Shown here: piece by piece, positions 34,361 through 42,562 of the stretch
How positions within the stretch are numbered: position 1 is the stretch's first letter
Layout: every line of letters starts with the position of its first letter
NCBI RefSeq assembly: GCF_002305875.1
Contig: NZ_CP022098.1
Coordinates: forward strand, 992,001 to 1,056,000
Source: Cystobacter fuscus
GTDB taxonomy: Bacteria; Myxococcota; Myxococcia; Myxococcales; Myxococcaceae
DNA: 64,000 nucleotides
Reading direction: 5' to 3'
Made by a program: the position numbers and the translations under genes
The notes under the pieces: generated by a model
Seen by the model: only the letters and a program-made list of their open reading frames with translations
The model's database searches: none
Told to the model about the DNA's origin: nothing

Positions 34361-34751
34361 CGACGATCACGCTCCCTGGCTCGGCGGGGGGTGGCTTCCC
34401 TCCCTAGCCCACTTCGCCCCGGCTTGCGCCTCCAGCGCGCTCCTCCGCTCGTCCGCCTCCCGGCTCTCCCTCCCGGCGGGGCTAACAGCGGTGATGAAAA
34501 TTTGTGGCCAAGCCGGAAATCACAAGGTATGTTGGGTCGCCGCCTGGAAGCGGTGGGCGCACACGTCATGCAGGTTCGGACGGAGTATCGTTCGAAGCGT
34601 TCGTGGGCCGAGGATCCCCCCCACCTCGGCCCACGGCGCACTTTTTCCCCGGCGGCTCGGAGGTGTTCTGGCTTCGCGGCGCGCCGAGGGCTCGCGCGGT
34701 GCGTCGGCGCATCTGGTGGACGCGGGGCCGCTTGGGCAGGATGAAAGCCCC
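34361..34751. other. Divergent intergenic region (ctaA / coiled-coil gene)
   Basis: These 391 bp separate two divergent genes. A weak sigma-70-like pair on the plus strand (TTGTGG near 34501 and AGGTAT 17 bp later) is the only promoter-like element I can point to. No RNA gene or repeat was seen. Confidence 0.3.
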
Positions 34752-35975
34752 ATGGCTCCCTCTCATCCCGAGTCTCCCATCGAGAAGCACCTGCGCCGCA
34801 TGATGGATGCCCTCGCCGAGGGCCGGAAGCGTCATGCCGAGTGGTTGGAGAAGTGGGAGCGGATGGAGGCCCGGGAGCGGGCGCGCTGGGAGCGCCTGGA
34901 GGGCGAGGCGCGCGAGGAGGGCAAGGGCGGGGCGGACTGGGAGAAGTGGGCGGAGCGGTACGCCGGGGGCGTGGAGCAGTGGGCGCAGCGCCAGGCCCGG
35001 CAGGTGGAGGCGTGGGCGGAGAAGAGCTCCAAGCGCGCGGAGAAGTGGGCCTCGCGGGTGGAGCGCCAGCATCGCCGCAAGGAGTTGCGCCGCGAGCGGC
35101 GGGAGCAGCGCCGGGAGCGGGAGCGCGCGCGCAAGGAGCGTCTCCGGGAGGAGGCCCGTGCCAACCCCTTCCAGGGAGCGGTGTTCGCGGCGGCGGCGCT
35201 GGTGATGGTCGGGATGGCCATCTACTCCTTCGAGGAGATGTGGTGGCTCATCTTCGTGGCGCTCGGCCTCGGCTCGTCGGCGGCGGGCACCTTCTGGCGG
35301 GCACGGCAGTTGGAGGTGGCGCAGCGGGCCCGGTTGGGTGAGGGCCTGGAGCAGGGCACGTCCGCGGCCGGGCCGGTGCATGTCGCGGCCCCCGAGCCGA
35401 CGCGCGAGGGGGAGGATCCCCGCCGGGCGCGGGTGGACACGCTGTGCGACAAGCTGCTCGGGGAGCTGCGCTCGGGGCCCGGGGTGCTGCGCGACGTGGT
35501 GCACCAGCCGGAGCAGACGGTGGAGGGGCTGCGCAAGAGCTGCCACGAGCTGGCGCGCCGTGAGCGGGAGCTGCGCTCGCTCTCGCCGCCCCAGGAGGAG
35601 CGCCGGCTGGAGGAGGAGCGGGCGCGGCTGAGCGCGCGCGTGGAGTCCGAGACGGACGCGGTGGTGAAGGAGCGGCTGGAGAAGACGCTGCGGTTGCTCG
35701 ACGAGCAGCGCCAGCAGCGGGCGGAGCTGGCCACGGCGGCCTCGCGCCTGGAGGCCGAGCACATGCGCCTGTTCTACACGCTGGAGAACCTCTACACGCA
35801 GGTGCTGCGGGTGCGCTCGGCGGACGCGGCGAGCGCGGACGTGGCGGGCGCGGGCCTGCGTCAGAGCGTGGAGCAGCTCGGCCTGGAGATGGACGCGGTG
35901 GCCAGCGCCCTGGAGGAGGTCCACGGCGAGCCGTCCGGCGTGGGTGCCCCCAGGGGGCGCGTGCCTACTCGTTAG
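34752..35975 (+). CDS. Membrane protein with charged coiled-coil arms
   Basis: The 407-aa product has a highly charged Arg/Glu/Trp-rich helix (about residues 10-135). Two transmembrane helices follow (about 143-160 and 163-180, VFAAAALVMVGMAIYSF and WWLIFVALGLG), then a long coiled coil to about 395 rich in ER(R/E)LEEER patterns. No enzymatic motif is visible. Such proteins usually act as scaffolds or envelope-associated structural elements; the role is unknown. ATG 34752 is the first start before conserved-looking sequence, the frame upstream of it being non-coding in character. It overlaps the convergent aldehyde dehydrogenase gene by 11 bp. Confidence 0.7.
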   Translation: MAPSHPESPIEKHLRRMMDALAEGRKRHAEWLEKWERMEARERARWERLEGEAREEGKGGADWEKWAERYAGGVEQWAQRQARQVEAWAEKSSKRAEKWASRVERQHRRKELRRERREQRRERERARKERLREEARANPFQGAVFAAAALVMVGMAIYSFEEMWWLIFVALGLGSSAAGTFWRARQLEVAQRARLGEGLEQGTSAAGPVHVAAPEPTREGEDPRRARVDTLCDKLLGELRSGPGVLRDVVHQPEQTVEGLRKSCHELARRERELRSLSPPQEERRLEEERARLSARVESETDAVVKERLEKTLRLLDEQRQQRAELATAASRLEAEHMRLFYTLENLYTQVLRVRSADAASADVAGAGLRQSVEQLGLEMDAVASALEEVHGEPSGVGAPRGRVPTR

Positions 35976-37365
35976 CCTGGGTGCTGGCGGGCGCGCGGGA
36001 TGGGCTCACCCGCACCGTCTTGATGTTGAGGAACTCGAGCAGGCCGTGGCGCGCCAGCTCCCGCCCGTGGCCCGAGTGCTTCACCCCGCCGAAGGGCAGG
36101 CGGGGATCGCTCGCCACCGAGCCGTTGATGCTCACCGTGCCCGCCTCCAGGCCGTCGATGAAGAGTCGCTGCTCGGCCTCGTCCCGCGTCCACACCGTGG
36201 CGCCCAGGCCGTAGGGTGTGTCGTTGGCGATGCGCAGCGCGTCCTCGGTGTCCTTCGCCCGGAAGAGCACCGCCACCGGGCCGAACAGCTCCTCGCGGTG
36301 GGCGGGACAGCCGGGGGGAGGGTGGGCGAGCACCGTGGGCGGGTACCAGAAGCCGGGCCCCGGGGGCTTCTGGCCGCCCAAAAGCAGCGTGGCGCCCGCG
36401 GCCACGCTCTTCTCCACCTGCGCGTGCAGCCCGTCGCGGATGTGCGCGAGCGCGAGCGGCCCCACCTCCGTGCCCGTCTCCAGGGGGTCGCCCACCACCA
36501 CGCGCCGCATCCGCTCGACGAAGCGGCGCTCGAACTCGGCGTAGATGGAGGCGGGGGCGATGAAGCGCTTGGCGGCGATGCACGACTGTCCGTTGTTGAT
36601 GAGCCGGGCCTTCACCGCCGTCTCCACCGCCGCGTCCAGGTCCGCGCCAGGCAGCACCACGAAGGGATCGCTCCCGCCCAGCTCCAGCACCACCTTCTTG
36701 AGCTGCCCGCCCGCGCGCGCTCCCACGTCCCGCCCCGCGCCCTCGCTGCCGGTGAGCGTCACCGCCTTGATGCGCGGCTCCTCGATGAGCCGGCGCACCT
36801 CGTCCACCTCCACGAACAGCGTCTGGAAGGCCCCGGGCGGAAAGCCCCCACGCGCGAAGAGCTCCTCCAGGGCGAGTGCGCATCCGGGCACGCTCGGGGC
36901 GTGCTTGAGCAGGCCCACGTTGCCCGCCATGAGCGCCGGCGCCGCGAAGCGCACCACCTGCCAGTAGGGGAAGTTCCACGGCATGATGGCCAGCACCGCC
37001 CCGAGCGGCTGGTAGCGCACGAAGCTCGTGTCGGGCGCGGTGTCCACGGGCTCGTCCGCCAGGAAGCGCTCCGCGTGCTCCGCGTAGTAGCGGCAGGTGG
37101 CGGCGCACTTGAGCGCCTCGGCGCGCGCGGCCTCCAGGGGCTTGCCCATCTCGAGCGTCATCGTCCGCCCGTGCCGCTCCGCCTCCTCCTCCAGGAGCCC
37201 GGCCACCCGCCGCATCCACCCGGCGCGCTCGGCGAACGAGGTGCCACGCAGGGCGCGCAAGGCCTGCTCGGCCCGCTTCAACCGTTCCTCCACCTCCTCC
37301 CAGGTGTGGGGGGCGAAGGTGCGCAGCGTCTGACCGGTGCGGGGATCGATCGTGGCGAAGGGCAG
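35965..37365 (-). CDS. Succinate-semialdehyde dehydrogenase-like aldehyde dehydrogenase
   Basis: The 466-aa NAD(P)-dependent dehydrogenase has AIMPWNFPYWQ (cofactor site), LTGSEGAG, catalytic Glu in LELGGSDPF, catalytic Cys in NNGQSCIAAKRF, and ELFGPVAVLF. It matches the short succinate-semialdehyde dehydrogenase group. The conserved N-terminus LPFATIDPRTG has no ATG or GTG; a CTG at 37365, six bases after AGGAG, fits best, whereas the ATG at 37491 would add 42 residues without family character. About 15 extra residues extend the C-terminus. Confidence 0.8.
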   Translation of the reverse strand: MPFATIDPRTGQTLRTFAPHTWEEVEERLKRAEQALRALRGTSFAERAGWMRRVAGLLEEEAERHGRTMTLEMGKPLEAARAEALKCAATCRYYAEHAERFLADEPVDTAPDTSFVRYQPLGAVLAIMPWNFPYWQVVRFAAPALMAGNVGLLKHAPSVPGCALALEELFARGGFPPGAFQTLFVEVDEVRRLIEEPRIKAVTLTGSEGAGRDVGARAGGQLKKVVLELGGSDPFVVLPGADLDAAVETAVKARLINNGQSCIAAKRFIAPASIYAEFERRFVERMRRVVVGDPLETGTEVGPLALAHIRDGLHAQVEKSVAAGATLLLGGQKPPGPGFWYPPTVLAHPPPGCPAHREELFGPVAVLFRAKDTEDALRIANDTPYGLGATVWTRDEAEQRLFIDGLEAGTVSINGSVASDPRLPFGGVKHSGHGRELARHGLLEFLNIKTVRVSPSRAPASTQANE

Positions 37366-37539
37366 GGGGCTCTCCTGGCGGGAGGGGGCCCGGAGTGTGG
37401 GTCTCCGTCCCGCGCGCCGACAAGGCGCATGCGCCCCGCCCCGTTCACGGTCCGACGTCCGGGTTTCGCCGGGAAGGCCGGGAACGTCCACTCACCCTGA
37501 CAAAAATGTCGTGCCTGTCGGGAAACACGGGTTTTCTGC

Positions 37540-37570
37540 TTCACTTTTGAATCCAGGAGTTCACTTTTGA
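37540..37570 (+). promoter_or_regulatory. Tandem 11-bp repeat, candidate activator site
   Basis: TTCACTTTTGA occurs at 37540-37550 and again at 37560-37570, exactly 20 bp apart (about two helical turns). It lies some 185 bp upstream of the sigma-54-type promoter, the usual place for enhancer-binding-protein sites. Confidence 0.4.
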
Positions 37571-37744
37571 CGCATTCACGGGGTCTCCTCGGACAAAAGG
37601 GCTTTCTTTTGTTTGATGGGGCGGTGATGTTTCACTGCTGACGGTGAGCTTTTTGAGGTATTCCCCTTCTTCCGAGGGCTTATCGGCTTGGCCCATTTCC
37701 TGCTTTATCTCCACTCTGTTGGATGGCGAGGTAGGACGGACGGG

Positions 37745-37760
37745 TGGTATCTGTTTTGCT
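37745..37760 (+). promoter_or_regulatory. Sigma-54-type promoter candidate
   Basis: TGGTATCTGTTTTGCT has the invariant GG (37746-37747) and GC (37758-37759) with exactly 10 bases between, and TTGC at the -12 element. The start codon at 37795 leaves a leader of about 25 bases containing GAAGAGGG. The -24 element (TGGTAT) deviates from TGGCAC. Confidence 0.5.
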
Positions 37761-37794
37761 TATTTTGTTCATAAAGTTTCTTGAAGAGGGACCC

Positions 37795-39207
37795 ATGCGT
37801 TTCAATTTCCGCCACATCCTCCCCCTCGCCCTGCTGTCGACGGGATGCGGTGTCGAATCGTCTTTGCCCGAGCAGTCGCAGGTGGGGAGCGAAGTCGGGC
37901 AGCAGGAGCAGGTGGGGGAGCAGGAGCAGGCACTGTCGATGCGGTTGTTGCCGCTGCTCGACTTCCTGGTGGAGGCGGGTGACGTGCGCCTGCTGGGGGA
38001 CTTCACGCGCGAGCACGTGACGGGCGACATCTACCACTACCGCGTGCGCGTGCAGGTGGGCCCGGACGCGCAGCACGACGTCATCGGCCTGCACCGCGTG
38101 GTGCGTGAGTACTTCCCGTGGCAGCCGGTGTCCGCCCCCGAGTCCGCCTTCCTCGTGCACGGGGATGCGTGGGACTTCCAGGGCGCGTTCATGGCCAGCA
38201 CGCTGACGAGCGCGGTGCGCACGGAGCAGTCCTTCGCCGTGTACCTGGCCAAGCAGGACGTGGACGTGTGGGGCATCGATCTGCGCTGGACGCAGGTGCC
38301 GCTGCAGACGACGGACTTCTCCTTCATGAAGAAGTGGAACCTGGGCACCCACGCGCAGGACGTGGGCAAGGCCATGGCGGTGGCGCGCCGGGTGCGTACC
38401 CTCACGGGCAGCGGTTTCGGCAAGATGAACCTGCTGGGCTGGAGCCGCGGGGCGCAGGTGGCCTACGCCTACATGAGCGCGGAGACGCGCGAGCCGGCGT
38501 CGCAGCGCCACGTGAGCGGCTTCATCCCGGTGGACATGGTGTTCAAGTTCGGCCCCGAGGCCGAGACCGAGCGTCAGGCGGCGTGCGTGCGCGCGCAGGC
38601 CGGTGAGGCCATCCTCGCCCAGGGCCGCTACGAGGGGAACCTGGGGGGTCCGGGCGCGGGTCTGGCCATCCTGGCCGTGGGGCAGGGCGCGCAGGAATCG
38701 CCCGACACCCCGGCCCAGCCGCCGCTGCCGCCGCTGCCCTACGGACAGCTCGGTGTCGCCCTGGGCGCGGCCACCTACTCCTTCATCTCCGCGCCCGTGC
38801 CCTACTACCACTTCACCGCCGGCGAGTTCGCCAACGGCGCGCTCGTGGGGTTTCGGTATGTGATGGCGCCGCAGTTCTTCGACTTCCTCGCCTCGGCCAA
38901 CCCCTACCAGAGCCTGCGCGAGCAGGTGGAGGGGGATGAGTTGCAGTGTGGCACGAGCAGCCTGCCCTATGACGACTACCTCAAGGACGTGAAGGTGCCG
39001 GTGCTCTACGTGGGCGCCGCGGGCGGCTTCGGCGCCTACGGCGAGTACTCGGCCAAGACGCTGCTGGGCAGCAAGGACGTGACCATCCTGCGCGCCCAGC
39101 GCGACCTGGATCGCGCCGCCGAGTACGGCCACGCGGACCTGTGGCTCGCCAGTGACGCCCAGGCGAAGGTGTGGGAGCCCATCTACAAGTGGATGAAGAA
39201 GCACTAG
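37795..39207 (+). CDS. Alpha/beta-hydrolase lipoprotein
   Basis: The 470-aa protein has a lipoprotein signal with box LLSTGC, a Gln/Glu-rich linker, and an alpha/beta-hydrolase core: SAFLVHGDAWDF (oxyanion region), nucleophile in LLGWSRGAQ near residue 220, an acid around VPVLYVGAAGG, and His in EYGHADLWLA near the end. A long insertion rich in Pro/Gly sits at 270-330. It is probably anchored in the envelope and hydrolyses an ester or amide; its substrate is unknown. The start at 37795 follows GAAGAGGG. A sigma-54 promoter candidate precedes it and a strong terminator follows. Confidence 0.75.
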   Translation: MRFNFRHILPLALLSTGCGVESSLPEQSQVGSEVGQQEQVGEQEQALSMRLLPLLDFLVEAGDVRLLGDFTREHVTGDIYHYRVRVQVGPDAQHDVIGLHRVVREYFPWQPVSAPESAFLVHGDAWDFQGAFMASTLTSAVRTEQSFAVYLAKQDVDVWGIDLRWTQVPLQTTDFSFMKKWNLGTHAQDVGKAMAVARRVRTLTGSGFGKMNLLGWSRGAQVAYAYMSAETREPASQRHVSGFIPVDMVFKFGPEAETERQAACVRAQAGEAILAQGRYEGNLGGPGAGLAILAVGQGAQESPDTPAQPPLPPLPYGQLGVALGAATYSFISAPVPYYHFTAGEFANGALVGFRYVMAPQFFDFLASANPYQSLREQVEGDELQCGTSSLPYDDYLKDVKVPVLYVGAAGGFGAYGEYSAKTLLGSKDVTILRAQRDLDRAAEYGHADLWLASDAQAKVWEPIYKWMKKH

Positions 39208-39246
39208 CAGACGGGCGTGGGGGCCTCGGGGTCCCCGAGCCGGTCC

Positions 39247-39282
39247 GGGGCTCCGCGCCATGCGCGGGGCCCCTCGTTTTTT
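39247..39282 (+). terminator. Rho-independent terminator after the hydrolase gene
   Basis: A 12-bp stem (39247-39258 with 39262-39273, one G-T wobble) and a 3-base loop are followed by TCGTTTTTTCC. It is 40 bp past the stop codon and is the clearest intrinsic terminator in the window. Confidence 0.8.
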
Positions 39283-39403
39283 CCGTCTTTTGTCTTTCCG
39301 ACCAAACCGCGCCTTGCCCGGGGCGTTGGGCGGGGGACTCGTGCCATAGAGGAGGGCCCGCGCTCCGGGACTTCCCCCGGGCGGCACCGAGAGCCTTGCC
39401 ACC

Positions 39404-40102
39404 ATGGTCGACAACATCTGGACGGACTTCGCCCAGAGCTACGATGCGATCTGCTCCCAGCTCAACTGCTACCGGCGGATGGTCGACAAGATCCTGCGCG
39501 ACACCCAGGGGTGCGAGACCGTCATCGACGCCGGGTGCGGCACGGGACTGGTGAGCCAGGCGCTCGTCTCGCGCGGCCTCTCGGTGGTGGGCTTCGACAA
39601 CAACCCGGGCATGCTCTCGCTGGCCTTGCGCAAGCAGGCGGCCCTTCCAACGGAGGAGCGCCGGCGCTGGACGGTGCTGGAGGGCGACGTACGCTCCTTC
39701 CCCCCCGGGGTGCCGGCGCTCGCGGATGCCGTGGTGCTCAACAACGTCCTCTTCTACGTGCGCGAGCCGGAGGAGGTGCTGCGCGAGAGCCTCGCGCACC
39801 TGCGGCCGGGCGGGCGCCTCATCTCGGCGGGTCCCCGGAAGCGGCCGGACCTCCAGAAGGTGATGACGAAGTCCATCGAGGAGTGGCAGGCCGAGGGCCG
39901 CTGGGACGCGGCCCTCCAGGCCACCACCGCCTACCACGTGGACCTCACGCGCCGGCTGGTGACGGACCCCAACGAGATGGTGACGTTCTTCGAGCCCGAG
40001 GTGCTCGTGGAGACGCTGCGGCGTCTGGGCTTCTCGCGCGTCATCGCGGCGGACAACGACGACTACTACGGAGAGAACTACTACGTCTGCATGGCGCGCT
40101 GA
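39404..40102 (+). CDS. Class I SAM-dependent methyltransferase
   Basis: The 232-aa enzyme has the SAM-binding loop VIDAGCGTGLVSQAL at about residues 39-53, the acidic ribose-binding residue in VVGFDNNPGM, motif II AVVLNNVLFYV and motif III LRPGGRLISAGP. The N-terminus WTDFAQSYDAICSQL resembles small-molecule methyltransferases of the UbiE type. The acceptor cannot be told. It stands alone between a terminator and a convergent gene. Confidence 0.85.
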   Translation: MVDNIWTDFAQSYDAICSQLNCYRRMVDKILRDTQGCETVIDAGCGTGLVSQALVSRGLSVVGFDNNPGMLSLALRKQAALPTEERRRWTVLEGDVRSFPPGVPALADAVVLNNVLFYVREPEEVLRESLAHLRPGGRLISAGPRKRPDLQKVMTKSIEEWQAEGRWDAALQATTAYHVDLTRRLVTDPNEMVTFFEPEVLVETLRRLGFSRVIAADNDDYYGENYYVCMAR

Positions 40103-40139
40103 GCCCCTCGCGTTGGCGGCCTGACGCCCGCGCCGGGCG

Positions 40140-40625
40140 TCAGTGCAGCACGCCGAGCAGGCGCGCGTCGTTGATGATGCGGTTGCCGTCCGCCTTCAGG
40201 CGGCTGGTGAGGAAGGGGGCGATGGCATCGGGCGTCTTGTGCAGGCGCGCGTAGTTGCTGTCGTAGATGCGCGTCACGATGAGCTGCGCCGAGGCGATGA
40301 TGCGCTGCAGGTTGTGCTGCAGCTCGTTGCCCTCCATGAGCAGGTGCAGCTCGCAGATGTACTTGCGGTGGTCCTCGAGCATCTTGAAGAGCGCCTTGCG
40401 CTGCTCGCTGTTGGGCACGCGCGCCTTGGCCCCCGTGACGATGACCACGCACAGCTGCTGGCGGTGCGCCTCGTAGGCCTCGCGGAAGCGGGCGGTCACC
40501 AACTGGATGTCCTGGGTGCTGGGCGGCTGCTCCCACCGGATGAAGAACACGCGATTGATGAGGGCTGTCTTGTAGTTCGGAGGGGCAACGGTGGCAGTGG
40601 TAGTAGTGGTTGCGGTAGCGAACAT
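40140..40625 (-). CDS. Small conserved protein, possible STAS-like fold
   Basis: The 161-aa protein begins with a Thr/Ala-rich leader (FATATTTTTATVAPP). An alternating beta/alpha pattern follows: NRVFFIRWEQPPS, QLCVVIVTGAKA, YICELHLLMEG, IASAQLIVTRIYDS. The strand-helix order is compatible with an anti-sigma-antagonist-like (STAS) fold, but no diagnostic motif is present. ATG 40625 is chosen because GGAG lies eight bases upstream; ATG 40631 would be too close. It is not a family I can name. Confidence 0.6.
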   Translation of the reverse strand: MFATATTTTTATVAPPNYKTALINRVFFIRWEQPPSTQDIQLVTARFREAYEAHRQQLCVVIVTGAKARVPNSEQRKALFKMLEDHRKYICELHLLMEGNELQHNLQRIIASAQLIVTRIYDSNYARLHKTPDAIAPFLTSRLKADGNRIINDARLLGVLH

Positions 40626-40885
40626 GACCATCACTCCGAGAACGGCCGTACGGGAGCCCGAAAATGCATTTCGAGCGGGCTGACGCGCCCGGCACGGCGA
40701 CGACAGGGTGACGGCAATCTGGGGTGCCCCCGGGCCTTCCCCAAGGCCCTCCGGCCTTCTCTGCCTCCGGGAACACGAATGGCCCCGCGCCAATGTCCAT
40801 TGGTGCACGACCCGCGCGTTGGCCCGCCGACACTCCGTGGACCCATCCGCTTCCGGGATGGCGGGGCGTCTAGGGTGTTGTGGGC

Positions 40886-41623
40886 ATGCGACCCACGCTT
40901 CATCGACTCCGGGCGCATCTGGTGCGGTGGAGCGGCACGGATGTGTTCGGACTGTTGCTCGTCCTGTTGCTGCTGGGCGGTGGTTTCCTCACCCTGTTGG
41001 AGGAGGTGCGCGAACAGGACACCCAGTCCCTGGACGAGCAGGTGCTGCGCGCGTTGCGGCGCGCGGACGATCCGGCCGAGCCGCTCGGGCCGCGGTGGCT
41101 CGCCGAGGCGGCGCGGGACGTGACGGCGCTGGGCAGTCTGACGGTGCTCACGCTGGTGGTGATCGCCGTGTGCGGCTTCCTGGTGCTCGTGCGGCGCTGG
41201 CGCACCATCGCCCTGGTGCTCGGCTCCACGCTCGGGGGCACGGGGGTGAACGCGCTCTTGAAGAACCTGGTGGCCCGGCCGCGGCCCTCGGTGGTGCCGC
41301 ACCTCACCTCGGTGCTCTCGGAGAGCTTTCCCAGCGGCCACGCGATGCTCTCGGCCATCGTCTACCTGACGCTGGGCGCGATCCTGTCCGAGCTCGTGGA
41401 GAAGCGCTGGCTCAAGGTGTACCTGCTGACGGTGGCGCTCGGGCTGACGCTGCTCGTGGGGCTCACGCGGGTGTACCTGGGGGTGCACTACCCCACGGAC
41501 GTGGTGGGCGGGTGGATCGCCGGCCTCGCGTGGGCGCTCGTCGCCGCCCTGGTGGCACGCGTGGCGCGGCGCAGGAGTCCCGGTCTGCGCGAGGAGGCGC
41601 GCGGCGACACCGCCCCACCGTGA
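40886..41623 (+). CDS. PAP2-type membrane phosphatase
   Basis: The 245-aa membrane protein has six helices and the three phosphatase motifs: KNLVARPRP (KxxxxxxRP) near residue 129, FPSGHAM (PSGH) near 152 and RVYLGVHYPTDVVGG (SRxxxxxHxxxD) near 198. It probably dephosphorylates undecaprenyl pyrophosphate or a phospholipid at the outer face of the inner membrane. ATG 40886 is used; a GTG at 40880 is in frame. Confidence 0.85.
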   Translation: MRPTLHRLRAHLVRWSGTDVFGLLLVLLLLGGGFLTLLEEVREQDTQSLDEQVLRALRRADDPAEPLGPRWLAEAARDVTALGSLTVLTLVVIAVCGFLVLVRRWRTIALVLGSTLGGTGVNALLKNLVARPRPSVVPHLTSVLSESFPSGHAMLSAIVYLTLGAILSELVEKRWLKVYLLTVALGLTLLVGLTRVYLGVHYPTDVVGGWIAGLAWALVAALVARVARRRSPGLREEARGDTAPP

Positions 41624-41681
41624 GCCCGCCACGAGCCCGCCGCGTGCCGCTCCGGGTGGCCACTCATGGTAGGCAGGGGCC

Positions 41682-42344
41682 GTGGACGATCTGGACACCC
41701 TCCGGCGCGAGCAGCACAAGCAGCGCCTCTCCTGGATGCCGTGGTTGTACTTCACGCTCAAGCCGCGCCACCGCGCGTGGGCCGAGGCCTGGCAGCGCGA
41801 GGTGCAGGCGCGGCTGCTCGAGCTGGAGACGGTGGAGATCGCCGAGGGCTGCTTCATCTCCCCGGACGCGCGGCTGTTCGCCGAGCCGGGCCGGCCCATC
41901 CGCCTCACGGGCCCCGGGGTGAGCATCGCCGCGAACGCCTTCGTGCACGGCCCGGTGGTGCTCGAGGCCGGGGTGAGCCTCAACGCGCGCGTCAGCCTGG
42001 ATGGGGGCGCCGCGGGCATCCACATCGGCGAGGGCAGCCGCATCGCCACCGGTGCCACGCTCTACGCCTTCGATCATGGCCTGGCGCCGGACCGGCCCGT
42101 GCGCTCCCAGCCCGTCACCTCCCGGGGCATCGTGCTGGGCAGGGACGTGTGGGTGGGCGCCAACGCCGGCATCACCGACGGGGTGCGCATTGGCGATCAC
42201 GCCGTGGTGGGCATGGGCGCCGTCGTCACCCGCGACGTGCCCGCCTGGGCCATCGTCGCCGGCGCTCCCGCGCGCGTCATCGGTGATCGCCGCGAGCGCC
42301 CCTCCTCCGGTACTCCCTCCTCCGGTGAGCCCAACGACGGGTGA
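41682..42344 (+). CDS. Left-handed beta-helix acyltransferase
   Basis: The 220-aa protein has hexapeptide repeats from about residue 55 (IAEGCFISPDARLF, VSIAANAFVHGPV, GIVLGRDVWVGANAGITDG, RIGDHAVVGMGAVVTRDVP). The terminal loop VAGAPARVIGDR is typical of the maltose/galactoside/Vat acetyltransferase group. The histidine in YAFDHGL is the probable catalytic base. It likely transfers an acetyl group from acetyl-CoA to a sugar or small molecule. GTG 41682 is the start. Confidence 0.85.
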   Translation: MDDLDTLRREQHKQRLSWMPWLYFTLKPRHRAWAEAWQREVQARLLELETVEIAEGCFISPDARLFAEPGRPIRLTGPGVSIAANAFVHGPVVLEAGVSLNARVSLDGGAAGIHIGEGSRIATGATLYAFDHGLAPDRPVRSQPVTSRGIVLGRDVWVGANAGITDGVRIGDHAVVGMGAVVTRDVPAWAIVAGAPARVIGDRRERPSSGTPSSGEPNDG

Positions 42345-42562
42345 CCACCACTGGACATTTCAGGCGCCTGGATCTCCGGGGCGCCCTCGTCCTTCTGTCC
42401 ACTCACTCGTCCCGGGGGGCGGGATTTTCCTCCGGAAAGGCGCGTTTTCCAGGGGCGGACTTATGCTTTGGGACATTCGAGCGCCCGCGGCCGCGAGGGG
42501 GGATGGCGTGGCGTGGGCTCACGGGGGGTCCCCCTTCTGCACTGGGGAAAAGGAGTGAGGCC

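Larger units (their letters stand above)
37366..37794. other. Regulatory region ahead of the hydrolase lipoprotein gene
   Basis: These 429 bp are AT-richer than their surroundings and contain no gene. They hold a tandem 11-bp repeat at 37540-37570 and a GG-N10-GC sigma-54 promoter candidate at 37745-37760, described separately. Confidence 0.5.

Noticed and set aside
34299-34751. Upstream extension of the coiled-coil membrane protein
   Set aside because: The residues before ATG 34752 have non-coding character and overlap the start region of ctaA on the other strand.
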